From Tropicimonas sediminicola (GTDB taxonomy: Bacteria > Pseudomonadota > Alphaproteobacteria > Rhodobacterales > Rhodobacteraceae): a stretch of 64,000 nt of DNA. Position 1 is the stretch's first letter; every line of letters starts with the position of its first letter. The translations under genes were made by a program, and so were the position numbers. Below the pieces are notes generated by a model. The model did no database searches. It had not been told where the DNA came from and saw only the letters and a program-made list of their open reading frames with translations. Shown piece by piece: positions 26,079 to 34,226 of the stretch. Location of the stretch: contig NZ_FZOY01000001.1 of NCBI RefSeq assembly GCF_900188335.1, positions 310,001-374,000 of the forward strand, read 5' to 3'.

Positions 26079-27637
26079 TCGCGCTGGAGGGGGTCTCTGT
26101 CGGGATCGGCGGCGCACCGATCCTGCGCGACGTCTCGCTCGCTCTGGAGGCCGGGCGGATCCTCGGGCTGGTCGGCGAGAGCGGTTCGGGCAAGTCGATG
26201 ACGGCACTCTCGGTGATCCGGTTGCTGCCGCAGGGAGCCGCGCTCGGGGGCAGGGTGCTGCTCGAAGGGCGCGAGCTGACGGCGCTTTCGGAGCGGCAGA
26301 TGTGCGCGGTGCGCGGCGCGGAGGTCGGGATGATCTTCCAGGAACCGATGACGGCGCTGAACCCGGTGCAATGCATCGGCGACCAGGTGGCCGAGACTCT
26401 GCTGGTGCATGGCGCCGCCGGCCGGTCGGAAGCGGCGTCGATCGCCCGGGAGCGGCTGGGTCGCGTAGGGCTCTCGCCGGACCGGTTCCCGCTCGGGCGC
26501 TATCCGCACGAATTGTCCGGCGGGCAGCGTCAGCGGGTCTGCATCGCGCTCGCGGTCGCGCTCCGGCCGAAACTGCTGATCGCCGACGAGCCGACAACCG
26601 CGCTCGACGTGACCACGCAGGCGCAGATCCTGTCGCTGATCCGGGAGCTGGTGCGCGAGGAGGGGATGGCCTGCCTGTTCATCACCCATGACCTCGCCGT
26701 GGTGGCGGAGATGGCCGACGAGGTGGCGGTGATGAAGGCGGGAGAAGTGGTGGAGCACGGCGCCACCGCAGGCTTGCTGCGCGAGATGCGGCACCCCTAC
26801 ACCCGCGCGCTGTTCGAGGCCTCGCGGCATCGGCCGGAACGCGCGGTGCGCGAGACCGGAACGCCGCTGCTGGAGGTGCGCGAGGCGGTTCGGGATTACC
26901 CGCTCAGGCGGAGCCGGCTCTTCGGGCCGAGGCCGTCCTTTCGCGCCGTGGACGGGGTGAGCCTCACCCTGGCGCGGGGCGAGAGCCTTGGGCTGGTGGG
27001 CGAATCCGGTTGCGGGAAGTCGACTCTGACCCGCGCAATCCTCGGGCTCGAAGCCCTGCAGGGGGGCGAGATCCGGCTCGACGGGGCCGAGGTCGCTCCG
27101 GGGATGCCGGCAGAGCTGCGGCGGCGGATGCAGGTGGTGTTCCAGGACCCCTATGGCAGCTTCAACCCGCGGCACCGGGTCGGGCGGATCCTGTCGGAGC
27201 CGTTTCACCTGACCGGGCGGCCGGAGGATGCGGAGGCGCGGATCGCAGAGGTGCTGCGCGACGTCGGGCTGCGTGCGGAAGACGCGGAGAAGTTCCCGCA
27301 CGAGTTCTCCGGCGGGCAGCGGCAGCGGATCGCGATAGCGCGGGCGCTGATCACCCGGCCGGAGCTGATCGTGCTGGACGAGGCTGTCTCGGCGCTCGAC
27401 GTCTCGATCCGGGCGCAGATCCTCGATCTTCTGGCCGACCTGCAGGCGCGCTTCGGGCTGAGCTACCTGTTCATCTCGCACGACCTGACGGTTGTGCGGG
27501 CGATCACCGACCGGGTTCTGGTGATGCGGGCGGGCAAGATCGTGGAGGCCGGGCCCACCGAGGCGGTGTTTTCCGCGCCGGAGCATGCCTACACGCGGGA
27601 ATTGCTGGCGGCGGCGCCGGTTCTGCCGGCGGCCTGA
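26075..27637 (+). CDS. fused dual-ATPase subunit of the dipeptide-type ABC transporter (DppD-DppF fusion)
   Basis: 520 aa with two complete ABC domains in one chain. The first has Walker A GESGSGKS (34-41) and signature LSGGQRQR; the second has GESGCGKST and FSGGQRQRI. This is a natural fusion of DppD and DppF, as in other Opp/Dpp importers such as YejF and GsiA. It powers uptake through the two permeases. A GTG start overlaps the DppC stop (GTGA). A hairpin/repeat element begins 16 bases after the stop and may serve as terminator. Confidence 0.9.
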   Translation: MIALEGVSVGIGGAPILRDVSLALEAGRILGLVGESGSGKSMTALSVIRLLPQGAALGGRVLLEGRELTALSERQMCAVRGAEVGMIFQEPMTALNPVQCIGDQVAETLLVHGAAGRSEAASIARERLGRVGLSPDRFPLGRYPHELSGGQRQRVCIALAVALRPKLLIADEPTTALDVTTQAQILSLIRELVREEGMACLFITHDLAVVAEMADEVAVMKAGEVVEHGATAGLLREMRHPYTRALFEASRHRPERAVRETGTPLLEVREAVRDYPLRRSRLFGPRPSFRAVDGVSLTLARGESLGLVGESGCGKSTLTRAILGLEALQGGEIRLDGAEVAPGMPAELRRRMQVVFQDPYGSFNPRHRVGRILSEPFHLTGRPEDAEARIAEVLRDVGLRAEDAEKFPHEFSGGQRQRIAIARALITRPELIVLDEAVSALDVSIRAQILDLLADLQARFGLSYLFISHDLTVVRAITDRVLVMRAGKIVEAGPTEAVFSAPEHAYTRELLAAAPVLPAA

Positions 27638-27652
27638 AAACCGTGGTCGGCG

Positions 27653-27702
27653 CCGGGGGGCAGCCCCCCGGAGCCCCCCGGGATATTTTCGGACAGAAGA
27701 AG
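27653..27702 (+). repeat. dispersed hairpin-plus-motif element behind the Dpp operon
   Basis: A perfect 8-bp stem CCGGGGGG-CAG-CCCCCCGG (27653-27671) is followed by AGCCCCCCG and GGATATTTTCGGACAGAAGA (27681-27700). It lies between the ATPase stop and the 3' end of hemP and could act as a transcription terminator for either strand. Confidence 0.65.
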
Positions 27703-27715
27703 CTGAAGCGGGCGC

Positions 27716-27886
27716 TTACTTGGTCAGGATGAGCTTGCCGGCCTTGGTGATGCGGAGCGTGTAGACCTTCTCGTCGAGGACGATCTGGGCGAGGCCGTTT
27801 TCGCCGGTCATGGCGCGGGCGTCGAAGGTCGGGCGGCCGGGAAGGGCGGCGGAATCGGTGAGGCTGATCGTGTTCATCATGGTCAT
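27716..27886 (-). CDS. hemP: hemin uptake protein HemP
   Basis: 56 aa ending KVYTLRITKAGKLILTK, the HemP hallmark. The middle is GRPTFDARAMTGENGLAQIVLD. Members are needed for, or regulate, haem utilisation; in some bacteria HemP is a transcriptional coactivator of hmu genes. The start ATGACCATGATG at 27886 overlaps the stop of an upstream 40-codon ORF as ATGA. There is no own Shine-Dalgarno, so synthesis depends on coupling. No hmu genes lie nearby. Confidence 0.85.
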   Translation of the reverse strand: MTMMNTISLTDSAALPGRPTFDARAMTGENGLAQIVLDEKVYTLRITKAGKLILTK

Positions 27887-28005
27887 CGGTGCGACTCGCT
27901 CTTGGTCTGGAGGGGGGAGGCATGGAGCTCGAGCCCGTGGCAAAGGCCCGGGGCGTTCGGCGGCAGAACGACCGTCGGGGACCTGTGGGGCATGGAATCT
28001 GGCAT
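27883..28005 (-). CDS. 40-codon upstream ORF coupled to hemP
   Basis: A perfect AAGGAG, six bases ahead of the ATG at 28005, starts a 40-aa peptide (MPDSMPHRSPTVVLPPNAPG...). It has one Cys-His pair (GLCHGLELH) and a basic tail (KSESHR). Its UGA overlaps the hemP ATG. The strong RBS, a promoter just upstream and the coupling argue that it is translated. It may be a leader peptide sensing haem or iron, or a small protein in its own right. I do not recognise it. Confidence 0.5.
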   Translation of the reverse strand: MPDSMPHRSPTVVLPPNAPGLCHGLELHASPLQTKSESHR

Positions 28006-28027
28006 CGGGCTCTCCTTGAATGCGGAT

Positions 28028-28055
28028 AGCCTACTAAAACACTTTGGATTGTCAA
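28028..28055 (-). promoter_or_regulatory. sigma-70-like promoter of the hemP transcript
   Basis: Minus strand TTGACA (28050-28055) and TAGGCT (28028-28033) are 16 bases apart (or GGCTAT at 18), with the 40-codon ORF starting 23 bases after the -10 box. Confidence 0.6.
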
Positions 28056-28078
28056 TTCCGATTAATTTTATCGGGAAT
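28055..28078. promoter_or_regulatory. imperfect palindrome at the hemP promoter, operator candidate
   Basis: ATTCCGAT-TAATTTT-ATCGGGAAT is an inverted repeat with one extra G. It sits on the upstream edge of the -35 box inside an AT-rich patch. It could bind an iron or haem regulator, but I cannot match it to Fur, Irr or RirA with certainty. Confidence 0.4.
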
Positions 28079-28182
28079 GTATTGCGGGCGGGCTTTCAGG
28101 CGCGAACCGCATGGTTTGACAGGCCGGGAGGCTCCGCGCCGGGCACCGGGCGGGAAGCGGCTGTTGCTGTGGAGGGCACGGG

Positions 28183-28917
28183 TCAGCCCATGTCGTAGGG
28201 GGGAAGCTGGCCGAGCGCCTCGCGCAGGGCGCGGCCCCAGCCTTCGGAGATCTCGTTGTAATAGGGGTTGTCCCGGGTGATCCGGTCCTCGTGGCCGATC
28301 TCGAAACTGTCGGCGACATAGGTCTGGAGATCGAAGGGCATACCGACCGATAGGTTCGCCTTGAGCGTGGAATCGAAGCTCACCAGCAGCAGCTTGATCG
28401 CGTCCGGAAAGGTGAGATCCTCGGAGAAGCCGCGCAGCAGCATCGGCCGGCCGTATTTCGTCTCGCCGATCTGGAAGAAGGGCGTGTCCTCCGAGGCCTC
28501 GATGAAATTGCCCTCGGGATAGATCAGGAACAGGCGCGGCGGGCCCGGGTCGATCTGGCCGCCGACGATGATGGTCGCGCCAAAGGCGGAATCGGCCGCC
28601 TGGCCCTGGGTCGAACGCTCGGAGATCACCTCGCGCAGGGTCTCGCCGACCAGACGGGCGACCTGGAACATCGAAGGCTGTTCGAGGATCGAGGGGTTGC
28701 GCTCGCCCTGCGCCTTGCTGCGCTCCTCCAGCACGCTGATCACCGCCTGGGTGGTCGCGAGATTGCCGGCGGTCATCAGGGTGACGAGACGCTCGCCGGG
28801 CACGCACCAGGTGTGCATCTTGCGGAAGGTCGAAATGTTGTCGACGCCCGCGTTGGTACGCGTGTCGGACATGAAGACAAGGCCGCGCTTCATGCGCAGG
28901 CCGACGCAATAGGTCAT
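28183..28917 (-). CDS. Anbu (ancestral beta-subunit) proteasome-type protease
   Basis: 244 aa. After Met1 the chain starts TYCVG, so Thr2 is the expected nucleophile after Met removal. The Ntn-hydrolase partners are visible as Asp18 (SDTRTNAG) and Lys33 (STFRKMH). This is the Anbu/BPH branch related to HslV, which assembles into open-ring oligomers in the cytosol. It is last of the four-gene operon that also encodes a transglutaminase-like protein, an alpha-E protein and a circularly permuted ATP-grasp. That conserved set is thought to make and break an unusual peptide linkage. Confidence 0.88.
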   Translation of the reverse strand: MTYCVGLRMKRGLVFMSDTRTNAGVDNISTFRKMHTWCVPGERLVTLMTAGNLATTQAVISVLEERSKAQGERNPSILEQPSMFQVARLVGETLREVISERSTQGQAADSAFGATIIVGGQIDPGPPRLFLIYPEGNFIEASEDTPFFQIGETKYGRPMLLRGFSEDLTFPDAIKLLLVSFDSTLKANLSVGMPFDLQTYVADSFEIGHEDRITRDNPYYNEISEGWGRALREALGQLPPYDMG

Positions 28918-28950
28918 GGGCGTGCTCCGGTTTGCCGCAATGGCAAGAGC

Positions 28951-29754
28951 CTATTGTTGGACCTGTATGTCAACGCCCAAGGTCTCGCTTCCGGCCTGGC
29001 CGGTGTGCAGGCCGGAGATCGGGGCGGCCTCGGAGTAATCCAGCCCGGTGGCGACGCGCACGTAGCGCTCGTCTGGGCAGACCTCGTTCGGCACGTCGAA
29101 ACCGACCCAGCCGAGGGCGTCGATATGGACTTCGGCCCAGGCGTGGCTCGCTTCCTGCGACACCTGATCGTTCAGGAGCAGGTAGCCGGAGACGTAACGC
29201 GCCGGGAATCCGAGTTGCCGGGCGGCGGCGATGAAGACATGGGCGTGATCCTGGCAGACGCCGGAACCGGCATGCAGCACCTCTTCGGCGGTGGTCGTGG
29301 TGGTCGTGGTGCCGGTCTCGTACTTGACCGCCTCCAGCACGCGGGCCGACAGCGCATGGCAGCGCGCGATGTCGTCGTCGTAGTCCCCGGACAGACCCTT
29401 GACCAGCGAGCGGATCGCCATGCCCTGCTTGGTCAGCGGCGTCTGGCGCTGGAAGTACCACAGCGGAGCGTAGCCGCTGTGCCGGCCAACCACGCCGTTG
29501 GTGTCGGAGGTCTCCACCTCGCCCTGGCTGGTGACCACGATCTCGTGCCCCTCGCCACCGAAGGACATGAGCATCACGTCGTTGGCGTTGTGGTCGACGA
29601 ACTCCAGCTCCTTCTTGCCGCCGGAAACCTGGGTCTGCCAGGTCACGACGTTCTGTCCGATGCCCTGTTTCGGCGTCAGCCGGAGTTGCTGCAGCGCGAA
29701 GGGGACGGGCTCGGAATAGGTGTAGGTGGTCCGGTGCTGGATCGTCAGGCGCAT
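28951..29754 (-). CDS. transglutaminase-like cysteine protease of the Anbu operon
   Basis: 267 aa. The N-terminal bacterial transglutaminase-like domain begins RLTIQHRTTYTYSEPV. The catalytic core has Cys167 (GVCQDHAH), His204 (ASHAWAEV) and Asp220 (GFDVPN). Residues about 149-155 form a run of seven Thr (GTTTTTTTAEE) right before the active-site helix. The likely reaction is peptide-bond hydrolysis or transfer. No signal peptide is present, so it works in the cytosol with Anbu. Three bases separate it from the alpha-E gene, 33 from Anbu. Confidence 0.88.
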   Translation of the reverse strand: MRLTIQHRTTYTYSEPVPFALQQLRLTPKQGIGQNVVTWQTQVSGGKKELEFVDHNANDVMLMSFGGEGHEIVVTSQGEVETSDTNGVVGRHSGYAPLWYFQRQTPLTKQGMAIRSLVKGLSGDYDDDIARCHALSARVLEAVKYETGTTTTTTTAEEVLHAGSGVCQDHAHVFIAAARQLGFPARYVSGYLLLNDQVSQEASHAWAEVHIDALGWVGFDVPNEVCPDERYVRVATGLDYSEAAPISGLHTGQAGSETLGVDIQVQQ

Positions 29755-29757
29755 GGC

Positions 29758-30699
29758 TTATCCATAGAAGCGGTAGTCGGATTCGATGGTGGAGCCCAGC
29801 CGCGCAAGGTCGGACAGGAATTCCTGGATGAACTCGTGCAGGCCGGCGTCGAAGATCTGCTCGGTCGTGGTCGAGGCGAGACGTCCGACGAGCGCTTCCA
29901 CCTGTTCGTGGCAGGCGTGGCGCGTGCCGTATTCCTTCTCGAGGTAGGACATGTTGGCCCGCGCCTTGGCGGCGCAGAAGGCCAGCGACCGCGGCATCCG
30001 GCTGTCGAGGATCAGGAAGTCCGCGATGCCCATGGCGCTGATGTCCGGCCCGTTCAGCCAGCGATAGGAACTCTGCCCGCCGACGGCGCGCAGGATGTTC
30101 TCCCATTGGACGTTGTCGAGCGCGGAGCCGATATGGCTGACCGATGGCAGCAGCACGTAATATTTCACGTCGAGGATGCGCGCGGTGCTGTCGGCGCGCT
30201 CCAGGAAGGTGCCGGCGCGGGCGAAGTTGAACACGTCGTTGCGCAGCATTGTGCCGTGGGTGGCGCCGCGGACCTGGGCGTTCTGCTGCCGGATCAGGCT
30301 GAGAACGGCCGGCAGATCGCGGTCGCTGACCTGGCGGGACAGGGCGGTCCGGACGTTCATCCAGAACTCGTTGGTCGATTCCCAGACCTCGCGGGAGAGC
30401 GCCGTGCGGACCATGCGGGCATTGTTGCGCGCCGCCTCGATCATCGACAGCACGCTCGAGCTGTTCGCGGTGTCGCGCAGCAGGAAGTTGACGACCTTCT
30501 GCTGATCGAAGGAGTCGTTGCTCTCTAGGAAGGTCTGGCGGACGCCGGTGGCGTCGAGAATGCTCGACCATTCGTCGGTCGAGCTCGCCGGTCGTGTGAG
30601 CGCGTTGCGCAGGCCGGCCTCGATGAGGCGCGACGTGTTTTCGCTGCGTTCGAGATAGCGGTACATCCAGTAGAGACCGCCTGCTGTCTTGCCGAGCAT
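29758..30699 (-). CDS. alpha-E domain protein (DUF403)
   Basis: 313 aa, all-helical. Starts MLGKTAGGLYWMYRYLERSE, the conserved start of alpha-E proteins, with a later DFLILDSRMPRSLAFC. Its function is unknown, but it is nearly always coded beside circularly permuted ATP-grasp and transglutaminase genes, and has been proposed as a partner in peptide-tag synthesis. It is second gene of the operon; four bases separate it from the ATP-grasp gene. Confidence 0.88.
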   Translation of the reverse strand: MLGKTAGGLYWMYRYLERSENTSRLIEAGLRNALTRPASSTDEWSSILDATGVRQTFLESNDSFDQQKVVNFLLRDTANSSSVLSMIEAARNNARMVRTALSREVWESTNEFWMNVRTALSRQVSDRDLPAVLSLIRQQNAQVRGATHGTMLRNDVFNFARAGTFLERADSTARILDVKYYVLLPSVSHIGSALDNVQWENILRAVGGQSSYRWLNGPDISAMGIADFLILDSRMPRSLAFCAAKARANMSYLEKEYGTRHACHEQVEALVGRLASTTTEQIFDAGLHEFIQEFLSDLARLGSTIESDYRFYG

Positions 30700-30703
30700 C
30701 CCG

Positions 30704-32131
30704 CTATTCCTCCAGCACCCAGGTGTCCTTGGTGCCGCCGCCCTGGCTCGAGTTCACCACCAGCGATCCCTTCTTCAATGCAACCCGTGTCAGCCCTCCT
30801 GGCGTCAGGTCGATTCCCTGCGGCGAGACCAGCGCAAAGGGGCGCAGGTCGACGTGGCGCGGCGCGAGGCCGGCCTTGGTGAGGATCGGGACGGTGGAGA
30901 GCGCCAGCGTGGGCTGGGCGATGTAGTTTGCGGGCCGGGCCTCCAGCTTGTCGCGGAAGGCGGCCAGTTCCTTCTTGCTGGCGGCTGGGCCCACCAGCAT
31001 CCCGTAGCCGCCCGAGCCGTGCACTTCCTTGACCACCAGTTCCTTCAGGTTGTCGAGCACGTAGGCAAGGCTGTCGGGGTCCGAGCAGCGCCAGGTCGGC
31101 ACGTTCTCAAGAAGCGCCTTCTCGCCGGTGTAGAACTCGACGATGTCCGGCATGTAGGAATAGATCGCCTTGTCGTCGGCGATGCCGGTGCCGGGAGCGT
31201 TGGCGATGGTGATGCCGCCCGCCCGGTAGACGTCGAGGATCCCGGGCACCCCCAGCATCGAATCCGGGCGGAAGTTCAGCGGATCGAGGAAATCGTCGTC
31301 GACGCGGCGGTAGAGAACATCGATCGCCTTGTAGCCCTCGGTCGTGCGCATGGCGATCCGGCCATCCACGACCCGCAGGTCGGTGCCGTCGACCAGTTCG
31401 GCGCCCATGTTGTCGGCCAGGAAGGAATGTTCGAAATAGGCCGAGTTGTGGATGCCGGGCGTGAGCACGGCGAGCACCGGCCGTCCGCTCGTCGCCGGCG
31501 GCGCGCAGGCCGAGAGCGAGCGTGACAGGCGCGTCGGGTAATCCTGCACCGGTCGCACGCGGATCTTGCTGAACAGCTCCGGGAACATCTGCAGCATCGT
31601 CTCGCGGTTCTCCAGCATGTAGGAGACCCCCGAGGGCGTGCGCGCATTGTCCTCCAGGACGTAGAACTGGTCCTCGCCGGTACGCACCAGGTCGGTGCCG
31701 ACGATGTGGGTATAGACGTTCCCCGGCGGCGAAACGCCGATCATCTGCGGCAGGAAGGCGTCGTTGTTGGCGATCAACTCGACCGGAATCCGACCCGCGC
31801 GGAGGATCTCCTGCCGGTGATAGATGTCATGCAGGAAGGCGTTGATCGCCCGCACCCGCTGGTCGATGCCGCGGGTCAGCTTGTCCCATTCGCGGGCCGA
31901 CAGGACGCGCGGCACGATGTCGAACGGAATCAGCCGCTCGTCGGCCTCGTCCTGCCCGTAGACGTTGAAAGTGATGCCCGTGCGGCGGAAGAACTGCTCC
32001 GCCTCCTGGGACTTCTTGCGAAGCCGAGAGAGATCCTCGCCTTCGAACCATTTGCTGTATTCCTTGTACGGCCGCCGGGGATCTCCCGATGGGCCGTGCA
32101 ATTCGTTGAAAAACGTACCCGTCTCGCTCAT
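30704..32131 (-). CDS. circularly permuted ATP-grasp protein (DUF404/407)
   Basis: 475 aa. It shows the FDIVPRVLSAREW and SYMLENRETMLQMFPELF stretches and the terminal part VKEVHGSGGYGMLVGP, in which the ATP-binding lysine and glycine loop follow the rest of the fold, as in circularly permuted ATP-grasp type 2 enzymes. ATP-grasp chemistry (acyl-phosphate, then amide bond) suggests it ligates amino acids or peptides. First gene of the Anbu operon. The start at 32131 is supported by AAGGTGA seven bases upstream. Confidence 0.88.
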   Translation of the reverse strand: MSETGTFFNELHGPSGDPRRPYKEYSKWFEGEDLSRLRKKSQEAEQFFRRTGITFNVYGQDEADERLIPFDIVPRVLSAREWDKLTRGIDQRVRAINAFLHDIYHRQEILRAGRIPVELIANNDAFLPQMIGVSPPGNVYTHIVGTDLVRTGEDQFYVLEDNARTPSGVSYMLENRETMLQMFPELFSKIRVRPVQDYPTRLSRSLSACAPPATSGRPVLAVLTPGIHNSAYFEHSFLADNMGAELVDGTDLRVVDGRIAMRTTEGYKAIDVLYRRVDDDFLDPLNFRPDSMLGVPGILDVYRAGGITIANAPGTGIADDKAIYSYMPDIVEFYTGEKALLENVPTWRCSDPDSLAYVLDNLKELVVKEVHGSGGYGMLVGPAASKKELAAFRDKLEARPANYIAQPTLALSTVPILTKAGLAPRHVDLRPFALVSPQGIDLTPGGLTRVALKKGSLVVNSSQGGGTKDTWVLEE

Positions 32132-32135
32132 GCGA

Positions 32136-32192
32136 TCACCTTGACTGCGCCCGCTGGCGGCCGCAACTGGCTGTTTTCTTTTGCGGCTTCAT
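32136..32192 (-). other. 18-codon mini-ORF ahead of the Anbu operon
   Basis: AGAGAAGAG precedes an ATG at 32192. The peptide MKPQKKTASCGRQRAQSR is strongly basic. Its UGA lies inside the AAGGTGA used by the next gene, so its translation would interfere with or promote initiation of the ATP-grasp gene. Confidence 0.25.
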
Positions 32193-32266
32193 GTCCGCAC
32201 TCTTCTCTCGAAGTGTTCACGAACCGGTGGTGTATTGCGACAGTTTTTTGGACCGTTGCACAATAT

Positions 32267-32719
32267 TCAGGCGGTCGGTGGGGCGACTTCGAGCCAGATG
32301 GTGATCGGGCCGTCGTTGACCAGTTCCACGGCCATGTCCGCGGCGAAGCGGCCGCGTTCGACGGGGGTGCCGAGGCTGGCCAGGTGGTCGGCGAAATGCT
32401 CGTAGAGACGGCGCCCGGTCTCGGGGTCGGCGGCCTCGGAAAACCCGGGGCGATTGCCGCGGCTGGTATCGGCGGCGAGGGTGAACTGGCTGACCACCAG
32501 GGCCGCGCCGCCGATGTCGGGCAGGGAGCGGTTCATCTTGCCGGCGTCGTCCTCGAAAATCCGCAGCTTGGAGAGCTTGGCCGCGAGTTTCTCGGCCTCG
32601 GTCTCGCTGTCGCCGCGCATCGCGCAGACCAGCGCCAGGACCCCGGGGCCGATGGAGCCGATCACCTCGCCATCGACCGTCACGGAGGCGCGGGTGACCC
32701 GCTGGATCAGCGCCCTCAC
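32267..32719 (-). CDS. dtd: D-aminoacyl-tRNA deacylase
   Basis: 150 aa, normal DTD length. [13 protein letters not shown] opens the fold, SQFTLA (77-82) carries the substrate-binding strand, and NDGPIT (135-140) is the Gly-cisPro motif that rejects L-amino acids. The enzyme clears D-amino acids (and glycine) from mischarged tRNAs. The start is GTG at 32719, overlapping the pfkB stop as GTGA, so it is translated by coupling with the sugar kinase gene. Confidence 0.92.
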   Translation of the reverse strand: MRALIQRVTRASVTVDGEVIGSIGPGVLALVCAMRGDSETEAEKLAAKLSKLRIFEDDAGKMNRSLPDIGGAALVVSQFTLAADTSRGNRPGFSEAADPETGRRLYEHFADHLASLGTPVERGRFAADMAVELVNDGPITIWLEVAPPTA

Positions 32720-33648
32720 AGGCCCAGTTCGGCGGCTGTGGGCGGGTTGGCCCCGGCGCGGCTCACGGTGACGGCGGCGGCATCGCCTCCGAGCTTGAGC
32801 GCGGCGGCGAGATCGGCCTCGGGGATGTCCTCCAGCCCGGCCTTGCTCAGCCGGCCGGCCCGCTTGAGACCGGCGAGGAAGCCTGCGTTGAACGTATCGC
32901 CCGCACCCACCGTGTCGACGACCTCGACCCGGTTGGCAGGCACGCTGTGCTGGCGGCCCTCCATGAAGGCGGTCACGCCCTTGGCCCCCTCGGTGACGCA
33001 GATCACCTTGGGCCCCTTGGCGAGCAACTGCCCGGCCAGGTCGGCCAGCGTGCCGTCGCCCGCGAGCCAGTGCAGATCCTCGTCGGAGACCTTCACCACG
33101 TCGGCGGCGGCGATCATCCGGTCGATCCGGGCGCGGTAGGCGGCCTCGTCCTTGATGAAGCCGGGGCGGATGTTGGGGTCGAGCATCACCAGGCGCTTGC
33201 CGCTCTCGCGCAGCGCAAGCGCCTCGTAGGTTGAGGCGCAGGGCTCCACCACGAGGGAGATGCCGCCAAAGAACAGCGCCTCGACCCCGTCGAGCGCTTC
33301 TGGCGCCGGCAGGTCCGCGGGGGTGATCATCCTCCCCGCAGTGTTCTCGTCGTAGAAGGCATATTTCGCGTGGCCCTCGGTCAGTTCGACAAAGGCCAGC
33401 GTCGTTGGCCGGTCGGAGCGGGCGCAGAGCGCGTAATCCACATCGCTTGCCTGCAGCGCCGCCTCGAGACGGACGCCGAACAGGTCGGTCGAGAGCCCGG
33501 TGAAGAAGCGCGACGGCGCACCGAGGCGACCGAGCGCGATCGCAGTGTTGAAGACCGCCCCGCCCGCAACGGGCGAGAAACAGGGTTCGGATGCGGTGGA
33601 CACGCGCGGCAGCATGTCGATCAGGGCTTCGCCAGCGCACAGGATCAT
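32716..33648 (-). CDS. PfkB-family carbohydrate kinase (fructokinase-like)
   Basis: 310 aa ribokinase/PfkB fold. The sugar-side glycines are [19 protein letters not shown] (25-43). The ATP/anion-hole signature [13 protein letters not shown] (245-257) includes catalytic Asp251. Sequence features such as FFGGISL point to fructokinase-like members, but the sugar cannot be fixed. GGGAGGGA lies four bases ahead of ATG 33648, so an earlier in-frame ATG (33681) is rejected. It is co-transcribed with dtd. Confidence 0.85.
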   Translation of the reverse strand: MILCAGEALIDMLPRVSTASEPCFSPVAGGAVFNTAIALGRLGAPSRFFTGLSTDLFGVRLEAALQASDVDYALCARSDRPTTLAFVELTEGHAKYAFYDENTAGRMITPADLPAPEALDGVEALFFGGISLVVEPCASTYEALALRESGKRLVMLDPNIRPGFIKDEAAYRARIDRMIAAADVVKVSDEDLHWLAGDGTLADLAGQLLAKGPKVICVTEGAKGVTAFMEGRQHSVPANRVEVVDTVGAGDTFNAGFLAGLKRAGRLSKAGLEDIPEADLAAALKLGGDAAAVTVSRAGANPPTAAELGL

Positions 33649-33803
33649 CGTGTCCCTCCCATCCCGGTTTGCGGTTTTCATCTCCTAGCGCCGTCCTCGG
33701 AAAAGGTCCACAGCCGCCGCCGATCCTGCTGCAGGTCAAGGTGGACCGGGGCCGCCGGTGGTATGATCGCGGCGTTGGGGAATCGCAGTCGAAGGAGGAG
33801 GAA

Positions 33804-34220
33804 ATGGTCGAGAAATCACACACCAGCGGCTTCTGGCCGAGCCTCTACGAGCCGTTCCGCGGCCTCGGCGAACGGGTGTCCGAATGGGTCGCCCCGGCTG
33901 CCGAAGCATCCGGCGCCGAAAACGCCTACCGGATCGCCGTGGAGCTGCCCGGCGTGGAGGAAAAGGACATAGACCTGAGCGTGGAGGAGGGCGTGGTGAC
34001 GCTGTCCGGCGAGAAACGCACCTCGCGCGAGGAAAAGGGCGAGACCTGGTTCTTCAGCGAGCGCCAGTACGGTTCGTTCAGCCGTTCGTTCCGCCTGCCG
34101 CCGGATGCCGACGGCGCAGCGGTGGACGCGCATCTGAAAGACGGCGTGCTGACGATCACGGTGCCCAAGCGGACGCCCTCGGTCGATCCGTCCAAGCGGG
34201 TGAAGATCAAGGCCGGGTAG
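33804..34220 (+). CDS. small heat-shock protein, Hsp20 family (second copy)
   Basis: 138 aa with an alpha-crystallin domain from about residue 35 ([20 protein letters not shown] ... [14 protein letters not shown]). The ending VKIKAG lacks the IxI anchor of IbpA. The N-terminus has [16 protein letters not shown], resembling class A plant-type and HspH-like Hsp20s. GGAGGAGG before the ATG is a very strong RBS. It is monocistronic and ends seven bases short of the convergent zinc-ribbon gene. It binds unfolding proteins under stress. Confidence 0.9.
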   Translation: MVEKSHTSGFWPSLYEPFRGLGERVSEWVAPAAEASGAENAYRIAVELPGVEEKDIDLSVEEGVVTLSGEKRTSREEKGETWFFSERQYGSFSRSFRLPPDADGAAVDAHLKDGVLTITVPKRTPSVDPSKRVKIKAG

Positions 34221-34226
34221 CCTGAC

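Noticed and set aside
28813..30528. 571-codon plus frame across the Anbu operon
   Set aside because: Antisense to three genes with intact catalytic motifs; it has no recognisable domain.
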